In this document: piece after piece, positions 1 through 6,900 of the stretch
How the letters are laid out: each line of letters begins with the position of its first letter
Position numbering within the stretch: the first letter of the stretch is position 1
Assembly (NCBI GenBank): GCA_002007315.1
Contig: LNZQ01000005.1
Span: 1 to 16,929, forward strand
Length of the DNA stretch: 16,929 nt
From: Epulopiscium sp. Nele67-Bin004
Lineage (GTDB): Bacteria > Bacillota_A > Clostridia > Lachnospirales > Cellulosilyticaceae
Direction: 5' to 3'
Translations under genes and position numbers: made by a program
The notes under the pieces: model-generated
The model's database searches: none
Told to the model about the DNA's origin: nothing
What the model saw: only the letters and a program-made list of their open reading frames with translations

Positions 1-2
1 CT

Positions 3-53
3 GAAGTTTTAGGTAGATCGCTTGAGGTATTTAGTAATAAATATCCCAGATAA
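3..53 (+). CDS. Possible C-terminal tail of a gene cut by the window edge
   Basis: Frame 3 stays open from the left edge to a TAA at 51-53 and reads EVLGRSLEVFSNKYPR, a plausible protein end of 16 residues. It is too short to identify. An open stretch of this size can easily occur by chance, so this is only a candidate for the end of a plus-strand gene that would converge on the U32 fragment. Confidence 0.22.
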   Translation, partial: EVLGRSLEVFSNKYPR

Positions 54-251
54 ATGTTTATCATAGTTTGTTTTTATGAACTAACAGAATGCGGCTTATT
101 TCTCACATTCATTTTATTTTTCTAATTGTAAAAATTATATTGAATATATTGTATCAGCTTAATTTTAAATACTATAATAATGGTATAATTATATAAATTT
201 TTCTGTAATTAGAATTTTTATATACCTGATTATTTTTTCTGAGCAAGTCTA
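54..251. other. AT-rich intergenic stretch with an imperfect hairpin
   Basis: No convincing open frame is seen. An imperfect AT-rich inverted repeat (arms about 190-204 and 211-224, loop 205-210) lies between the possible plus-strand gene end and the minus-strand U32 stop. A short T-run follows it at 231-239 in the plus direction. It could be a weak terminator, but the arms are almost all A and T and contain mismatches, so it may mean nothing. Confidence 0.3.
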
Positions 252-1412
252 TTATAATGTAATTATATCATACTCTGTCAAACATATGCCAGAAGAAGGC
301 AATAGATATGCCTCATCAATATTTCTTACACTATCAACTTCTATAAATTGCCCGTCATTATTTTTTATAAATAGCTTATAAAGAGAATCAGTTTTATTTA
401 GAAAAGAAACGCTTATGTAGATTAAAGGCATTTCTTTTTTTATTGTGTTATATACTTCTATCTTTGAATACTTTTCTTCTGTGCCCACAACCATAGCCAT
501 GAGCCTTCTGCCTGCTAAGTATGACTTTAATGTCGGCTCTATAGGCTTAGTGCTGCTTTGTTTATTTTTATCTTTGCTTTCACTAATGCTATTGCCATGC
601 ATAAAAAATCCCGTATCACTTTCACGGCGGCTTATCGTGTCAAGCTCGGCTATATAGCTTTTTATCGGTTCTTTGTGTAACATCACCTCATATTCTTGCC
701 CACTACCAAGCCTATAAAGTGTATCTATGAGCATGCGGTACACACGCACAGTATTTGCCACATAATAAACACTTTTCATACGCCCTTCAATTTTTATAGA
801 ATCCACACCAACATCATTGAGCAGGTGAAGATATTCTGCCATGCGTAAGTCTTTGGCACTCATTATCGTTGTATAATTATCGCCTTCTTCGATTGGCATG
901 AATGTTCCTTTCCTGCTTTGTTCTTCTAGGTAGTACATACTTTCATCTTCATTGTGATTACTGCTGTCATCGCTATTACAATTACAGTTATTACTATCAC
1001 AATTATTACCACCGTTACTATTTGAATATGCTTTGAAATTCCAGCGGCACACTTGTACACAATCGCCACCATTTGCATCACGGGAGCTGATATAATTTGA
1101 AAGCAAACACCTGCCCGAGTAGGACATGCAAACAGCACCATGGGCAAATACTTCGAGTTCTAAGTCTGTTTTCTCTCTTATAGATTTAATATCTTCTAGG
1201 CTACACTCACGCCCAAGTATTATTCGAGAGGCACCAAGATCTTTATAGACAGCAACACTTTCACTATTGAGGACATTTGCCTGTGTGCTTATGTGTATAG
1301 CACACTTAGCGTCAAAATATACACAATCATATAAGAAAAAGGCACATACAATACCACTATAACTTGAACAACGATAACCGCCAAGTTTGGTAATATAAGT
1401 GCCTTGTTCCAA
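252..1412 (-). CDS. U32-family peptidase / tRNA-hydroxylation-type protein, N-terminally truncated (probable gene fragment)
   Basis: From about residue 38 onward (IHISTQANVLNS) this matches U32 proteins, the family of YegQ/TrhP and YrrO, which help hydroxylate tRNA wobble uridine and were first described as collagenase-like peptidases. The U32 signature is visible at residues 87-105 (EVFAHG, C95, C102, S105), with further cysteines at 118 and 122, fitting the family's iron-sulfur cluster. SIKIEGRMKSVYYVA (205-219) and a C-terminal barrel from about residue 300 are also typical. About 100 N-terminal residues normal for the family are missing. Residues 1-37 are out-of-frame read-through of the neighbouring kinase fragment, and the nominal TTG start at 1412 has no convincing ribosome binding site. 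Residues 129-157 are an unusual Asn/Ser/Asp/Cys-rich insertion. It is probably not functional unless it is an assembly artefact. Confidence 0.8.
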   Translation of the reverse strand: MEQGTYITKLGGYRCSSYSGIVCAFFLYDCVYFDAKCAIHISTQANVLNSESVAVYKDLGASRIILGRECSLEDIKSIREKTDLELEVFAHGAVCMSYSGRCLLSNYISSRDANGGDCVQVCRWNFKAYSNSNGGNNCDSNNCNCNSDDSSNHNEDESMYYLEEQSRKGTFMPIEEGDNYTTIMSAKDLRMAEYLHLLNDVGVDSIKIEGRMKSVYYVANTVRVYRMLIDTLYRLGSGQEYEVMLHKEPIKSYIAELDTISRRESDTGFFMHGNSISESKDKNKQSSTKPIEPTLKSYLAGRRLMAMVVGTEEKYSKIEVYNTIKKEMPLIYISVSFLNKTDSLYKLFIKNNDGQFIEVDSVRNIDEAYLLPSSGICLTEYDIITL

Positions 1413-1510
1413 CCTTTTTTGTCCAAAAAACTTTCTGCAAATAGATGAAACATCACAACGATAAATATTGAATTTATTAGCAACTCAAATACTCGTTCCA
1501 AGCAGTTCAT
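1289..1510 (-). pseudogene. N-terminal membrane stub of an Agr-type (GHKL) sensor histidine kinase
   Basis: The frame encodes about 70 residues beginning CLERVFELLINSIFIV. Three hydrophobic stretches follow, ending at a TAA at 1289-1291. Size, hydrophobicity and position directly after a LytTR response regulator match the start of AgrC-like GHKL kinases, which normally have six or seven membrane segments and then a kinase domain. None of that follows: from about 1300 downward the DNA reads as a U32 gene in another frame. Two starts are possible. ATG at 1510 sits against the Shine-Dalgarno AAAGGAG, while TTG at 1501 is about 9 bases from it and fits better. Either start overlaps the regulator's end, as in agr-like pairs. 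The kinase identity is inferred from context and hydrophobicity only. Confidence 0.55.
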
Positions 1511-2210
1511 CTCCTTTAATTTTACAAAATAATTGTTTAACTTCTGCTCGCCTATTTGGCGTAATTGCAAAACTTTCGTTATTTTTTAATACCATTTCAT
1601 CGTGCTTATATGAATGTACAAACTTAGGATTTATTAATATCGACTGGCTTACTCTATAAAAATCAACGTTAATTTGCGACAAATAATTTTGCACGTCATT
1701 TAATTTTGCATAATATTTATTGTTATCATTTGCAGTTTTTATATACACACTACGCCCTTTGCTTTCAAAAAACATTATATCCGATATCAAAACTTTGAAA
1801 TGTTGACGTTTAAATTCATACCAGAAATATATCGGAGCTTTTGTTAGCCCCGATACTATTTGTTTGTAATATTCCTCAAATTTTTGTTTGTCTATAGGCT
1901 TTGTTAGATACCCAAACGCCCTAACTTCAAAGGCATTTGGTGCAAAACTAATAAAGTTTGTAACATAAATAATCGCTACGTTTTTATCAAGTTCTCGCAC
2001 TTTATGCCCCGTATCTATACCGTTTATATCGCCCATTTCAACATCAAGATATATAATTTCATACGACGTATTCTTCAAACTTTTTAGCAAACTTTCGCCG
2101 CTAAAAAATACATCTATCTCAACTTGGTTCGTCTGCTCTATATCATAAATACACTGCTCAATTTGTGACGTAAATTTGATATCATCATCACACACAGCAA
2201 TTTTTATCAT
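1485..2210 (-). CDS. LytTR-family (AgrA-like) response regulator
   Basis: This 241-residue protein has an N-terminal receiver with the acidic cluster D8-D10, the phosphoacceptor D56 in IIYLDVEMG and the conserved lysine K105 in YLTKPID. It is followed by a LytTR DNA-binding domain at about residues 135-235 (FFESKGRSVYIKT, FYRVSQSILINPKFV). The family binds paired direct repeats upstream of target promoters after phosphorylation by a membrane kinase. Its ATG overlaps the TGA of the SLH gene by four bases, so it is probably translated by coupling and made whenever the protease/anchor operon is transcribed. The partner kinase just downstream is truncated, so the regulator may be an orphan. Receiver and output domains appear complete. 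Likely targets are this operon or other surface genes (inference). Confidence 0.93.
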   Translation of the reverse strand: MIKIAVCDDDIKFTSQIEQCIYDIEQTNQVEIDVFFSGESLLKSLKNTSYEIIYLDVEMGDINGIDTGHKVRELDKNVAIIYVTNFISFAPNAFEVRAFGYLTKPIDKQKFEEYYKQIVSGLTKAPIYFWYEFKRQHFKVLISDIMFFESKGRSVYIKTANDNNKYYAKLNDVQNYLSQINVDFYRVSQSILINPKFVHSYKHDEMVLKNNESFAITPNRRAEVKQLFCKIKGDELLGTSI

Positions 2211-3991
2211 TGGAATTTATCGACGTATCTTAAAACTATAGCTGCAACTTCTGCTCTAGTTGCCTCGCCTTTAGGATCTAAAATTCCGTCGCCTTTTCCG
2301 CCTATAATTCCATTTTGATATGCCCAAGCCATTGCATCTTCTGCATATGATGAAATTTCTCCAGCATCTGAAAACTCATTTAAACTTGCCACATCTCCAG
2401 TGTATGGTCTGTCTGCATATCTCCAAAGTATTGACACCATTTGTTCTCTCGTCACGCTGTCACTTGTTCCAAATGTCGTTGCATCATATCCGCTAACGAT
2501 ATTGTTTTGCACAGCCCAAGTTATAGGCGTTGTATACCAAGCGTCTGATAAAACGTCATCAAATTCAATTGCTGCCCCACCAACTGCTGGTGACCCGTCA
2601 AGTCTATGAATTACAGATATAAGCATAGCTCTTGTCATTTGGTCTTGTGGTGCAAACTCTGTATCGCTTACTCCACCAAACAAATTAAGTGCATTCGCCT
2701 GTCTAATAACATCATAATACCAGTCTGTTGGTTGAACATCTGTAAACGGATTTTCCCAAGTGCTTCCTGCTGTTCCACTTGATGTGCCGCCTGATGTTGT
2801 TCCACCTGATGTCGTACTATCTGTTGTTGTATTTTCTGTTGTGCTATCTGTCGATGTGTCATCTGTTGTTGTATCATCTGTTGTTGTATCGCTACTATCA
2901 GTGTTTGATGAAGTTCCTCCAGGTGTTGCCACAACTCCACCTGAAGCCGAACTGTTGCCTGATGAAGTGCTTCCGCTATACGATGGATATGTTGGTGGAA
3001 CATAATCATCTTCATCATCTTCGCTTGGTTTTGGTGGTGGTGGATCTGGTCTGTCTGGGTCTGTTAACGGTGGAGATACTGGTGGTACTTCCACTTCTGG
3101 ATCTTCAGGATCCCCTAATGGTGGCGGCACTTCCACTTCTGGATTTTCTGGATCCCATACTGGTGGCGGTACTTCCACTTCTGGATTTTCTGGATCCCAT
3201 ACTGGTGGCGGTACTTCCATATCTGGATCTTCTGGATTCACTGGCGGTACAACTGGCGGCACCACGTCTGGATCTTCTGGATTCACTGGCGGTACAACTG
3301 GCGGCACCACATCTGGATCTTCTGGATTCACTGGCGGTACAACTGGCGGCACCACATCTGGATTTTCTGGATCTTCTGGCGGTACTGGTATAATTGGCCC
3401 TTGTGGTCCCTCTGGTTCTGGCTCATCTGGATCTGGGACAACGTCTGGTATCACTGGTGGTGTTGGAACATTTGGATCATCTGGGTGAGGTTGCACAACT
3501 GGTGGCGTTGGCGGTGATGTTGTCGGTGGTTCTCCTGTCTCTGGCTCACTTGTATCTGGAGCTTGCGTTTCCACAAACTCAGTTGATGTTTCAGTCATAT
3601 AGGTGCTATCAACAGTTTTTATTGTAGCCGATTTTACTTTACCCCCGTCCAAACTTCCTATATTAAGAATATCGTTGTCAGACAAAGACTTGCTACTATT
3701 ATCCATAAATATTTCAAGATGAAGATTATCTAGCCAAATTGCTTTTAATATAGTATTGTCTGGGAAACTATCTTCATCAAAAGTAAAACTATCTTTATCA
3801 AAAGCAAAATCTTCTGTCTCAGAGAGTTCAAGCGAAACTTGAACTGACTGAGTATCATTAAAGTTATTTATACTTAAATTTATACCACTGTTGGTATATT
3901 CGGCTTGCAATGCCATCTGGCTGCTTGCATGCACTGGTGTTGCTACCATCATTACCGATAATGCTAATGCTGTACTAAATTGCTTTCTCAT
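2207..3991 (-). CDS. Secreted SLH-domain surface protein with Pro-rich stalk (putative anchor for the M60 protease)
   Basis: 594 residues. A signal peptide (MRKQFSTALALSVMMVATPVHA, cut near residue 22) is followed by a small beta-rich domain (about 25-130). Next come an acidic, Pro-rich region (about 145-335) with tandem repeats and a Ser/Thr/Gly linker (336-410) probably suited to glycosylation. Three SLH domains end the protein (about 411-465, 476-527 and 540-592), each with the F-D...W...A..NGI...TRAE pattern. SLH domains bind secondary cell-wall polymers, so the protein should sit on the cell wall with its N-terminal domain held outward. Its ATG overlaps the protease TGA by four bases and its own TGA overlaps the LytTR ATG. 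No catalytic motif is visible. The N-terminal domain could be a short cohesin-like module able to hold the dockerin of the neighbouring protease, but I see no decisive motif. Confidence 0.9.
   Translation of the reverse strand: MRKQFSTALALSVMMVATPVHASSQMALQAEYTNSGINLSINNFNDTQSVQVSLELSETEDFAFDKDSFTFDEDSFPDNTILKAIWLDNLHLEIFMDNSSKSLSDNDILNIGSLDGGKVKSATIKTVDSTYMTETSTEFVETQAPDTSEPETGEPPTTSPPTPPVVQPHPDDPNVPTPPVIPDVVPDPDEPEPEGPQGPIIPVPPEDPENPDVVPPVVPPVNPEDPDVVPPVVPPVNPEDPDVVPPVVPPVNPEDPDMEVPPPVWDPENPEVEVPPPVWDPENPEVEVPPPLGDPEDPEVEVPPVSPPLTDPDRPDPPPPKPSEDDEDDYVPPTYPSYSGSTSSGNSSASGGVVATPGGTSSNTDSSDTTTDDTTTDDTSTDSTTENTTTDSTTSGGTTSGGTSSGTAGSTWENPFTDVQPTDWYYDVIRQANALNLFGGVSDTEFAPQDQMTRAMLISVIHRLDGSPAVGGAAIEFDDVLSDAWYTTPITWAVQNNIVSGYDATTFGTSDSVTREQMVSILWRYADRPYTGDVASLNEFSDAGEISSYAEDAMAWAYQNGIIGGKGDGILDPKGEATRAEVAAIVLRYVDKFQ
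3095..3220 (-). repeat. Three tandem 42-base repeats in the Pro-rich stalk
   Basis: Each unit encodes 14 residues of the type VEVPPPVWDPENPE (protein residues 258-271, 272-285 and 286-299). Units 1 and 2 differ only in the first residue, while unit 3 has LG for VW and D for N. The array directly follows the 45-base repeats. Such in-frame repeats set stalk length and are prone to slippage between strains. Confidence 0.9.
3227..3361 (-). repeat. Three tandem 45-base repeats in the Pro-rich stalk
   Basis: Each unit encodes the same 15 residues, PDVVPPVVPPVNPED (protein residues 211-225, 226-240 and 241-255), and the DNA copies are nearly identical, which suggests recent duplication. Together with the adjacent 42-base array they make an extended, negatively charged spacer. 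Confidence 0.92.
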
Positions 3992-6900
3992 TGGTCATCT
4001 CCTTCTAATATAATTGTTGGTAATGTTGCATAACTTTGCGTCATAACCCAGCTTGTTGTGCTTGTCGTTCTATCGTTTGCCGATGCATAATATGGGTCAT
4101 CGCTACGTTTAAGTTCTGCTTTAACATATACAGGGAACAAACTATCAACGTGCACTCCTGTACAATCTTCGTCATCATCGTGGTCGTGCATAAGTTCTGA
4201 CTCTGCTTGAATGTCTGGTATAAACACAAAGAAACCGTCGCTCGTGTTTGACACTTCTCCGTCATCTGGAATTTCAACAAACAAAATTGACTCTCCATTT
4301 ATATATCTTTCAACTTCTTCTTCCGTACCCATAGTGTGGTCAATTTTTAGGTATCTACCTTTCATAAACACTGTGTTATAAACTGGGTCTCCTCTATACG
4401 TTCCAACGATAACTACTGTTCCAGCCTTTATTTTTCCGTCTTCGCCAGCCTCTGGGTCAAACACATAATCTTTGCCAAGTATCCCCATCGTTGGGTCATA
4501 AAACTCAATGTTATCCCCTGCATATTGGATAAAGTCTAAGTCTTTTATAAACGACTCTGGATCTGATACTCCTGAAATAACAACTTGGTCTAAGTCATAA
4601 GCCCAAATACGCTTGTCACTTTCAGGTGCTCCTGGCTTGTTAAAGTATGCGATATATTTGCCATCATCTGTCGTGTCATTATTGCCAAAGTCTAGTGCTT
4701 CAATCAAACTGTAATCACTTGGCACATCTGATATACTCATAATCGCCCCTGTTGTCGTTCTCTCAACAATTTGGCTTGTTCCTTGTGGTATATAAATAGA
4801 AATATCGTCATTTTTGTAGTTGTTGTATGGCTCTAAACGTATACCACTACTTGTTGTAACCTCGTTAAACTTGATGTGGATATCGCCATTTTCAGCAATC
4901 GTTGCGTCCCAATTATCTCTTGATACAACTAAGTCATAGCTTACTTTAACTTGACCTGCATCAATAGTTGAAAGTTGCATACCAAGTTTTGTTACTGGCA
5001 CAAGTTCATACTCATATGACAAGTTGTTTGCACTTCCAATTTGGTCTTCAAAATACGCATCACTTGCATGCATAAATCCAACCGATTCACCGTTTTTGTA
5101 CACGACAAATCCTTGAAGTTTCTCTTTTGCAGTGTTGCTAAGTCCGTTTAGTGAAATTGCTACAACTCCACCATTTGTGTCCTCAAACGCTTTGTATTCC
5201 GATGTTGCACTAACGCCCGATAACGACGTAATATCTGTATAGCTTGAGTCTAGGCGAAGACGTCTTGACTCGTCGCTTAAGTATTGAACCAAACGTGTTT
5301 CAGTTCCAAATTCGCTCATTGCCGAAATTGCCTCTGCTGATAACTCTTTACCCCATGACATAAAGAAATCAGCCAAGTTTTTGCCTGCAACTTCAGACGC
5401 AATAATTGCGATACGTTCATCTTTTGTATACGAGCTGTATGCCCCTGCTCTATACATTTTGTTGAAGTTGTAGAAGAAGTTATCTGTTTGTGTTTCATAT
5501 TCATCATCGTATGCAAGACGCAATTGCCAATACATTCCAAGCTCAACAAACACGTTGTTTGACGCCCCAACACTTATTGTGCTAACTCGTTCAAACACAT
5601 CATCAAATGGCACACGAGAGTCACCACCTTGAATGTCATCGTCCCAAACTTGTGCAAACAATGAGTAAATGTTGTTTGTAACCTCAACATATCCCATAGT
5701 GTCTAAGTTGTGACCAACTTCGTGGGCAATACCCCAACCAAATGTATTGCTGTTTCTTGTTCCTCTAATTAGTGGCGAACATTCTGTATATTCGATACCA
5801 ACGTGGCTACCTGCTGCATACATAAATGCACCACTAAACATTTGCATGTATCTAATATTTTGGCGTGTTTGGCTCATAAAGTTTTCTTCATCAACCCCAT
5901 AAGTTGTAAACATTAGCTCCATAAACTGTATCCAAGCAAGCGTATTTTCGTACACTCTATCAACTTTTTGATCCATAGTTGATAAGCCACTTTCAATTCC
6001 CGAAAGAATTTGGTCACCTGGCATAGATAGCAATGCATAAGGCATAGAAACTTCTGTTGCGTTATAATAATTTATAGTTGCAGCCGTGTTCATCGTTTTA
6101 ATTTGAGCAACATACGCTTCTAAGTTTGTAATATATTCCTCAATTACACTTCGACGCTCCGCCTCTGTCATGTCAAACCAGTTAAGCAGTTCAAGCACTG
6201 GCATTTCTTTTATCGCAACTGTGCTAAACGTTGTATTATCCGTGTGGTGAATAGCATGCAACTTAATGTCGTCACCTTGGCTACCATTGTATGTGAAGTA
6301 TAGAACCCCACCGCTTCCCGAAGTAATAGCTGGTATTGTAATTTCATTTCTACCACTTACTAACGTTATTGGAGAGCCTTGCCATGCTGTAACTTCTGCA
6401 TAAAATTTCGTTGGTGTAACTGTTATCGTTTCACCTTCTGGAATGTCTGCATAAATAGTAAGCGTTTCGCCTGATTTTCCTGTAAATCCAAGTGGTTGGA
6501 AACCTCTTGTGCTAAGAACACCATCATGTACAACCCCAAGTGCGTCTGTTTCTCCATTCATAAGGCTTTCTGCAAGCGAAATTTCATGGCTAAGTGTCGT
6601 ATGGTTTACAAAGTATGAGCTTTCATCACCAAGTCTATCACGAAGTGCATCTATATCACTTTGAGTAACTGTTGATTTAACCTCTGTAAATGTTGTGTCT
6701 GTAAATAAGTCCGCAATATCATCTGTCAAGCTGTCATACTCATAGAAGTGTATTTCTGACAACGATGTTACAGTTGGTGCACCTGCATATATTCCGTTTG
6801 CAACTTGAATTTTCTGCACGTTGCTCTTGTCAAATGGCAAAATATAAAACGATTTGCCTTGCTCGTTAGTCTTTTTCGTTGCAAGACCAGTTTTTGTATA

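Noticed and set aside
3095..3361. CRISPR-like array because of regular repeats
   Set aside because: The units are contiguous with no unique spacers and are in frame with the Pro-rich coding sequence.
2779..3393. Plus-strand open frames of 204 and 81 residues opposite the SLH gene
   Set aside because: They are mirror frames of the Pro- and Thr-rich repeats; the Leu- and Val-rich composition follows from reading CCA/ACT-type codons backwards, and there is no ribosome binding site.
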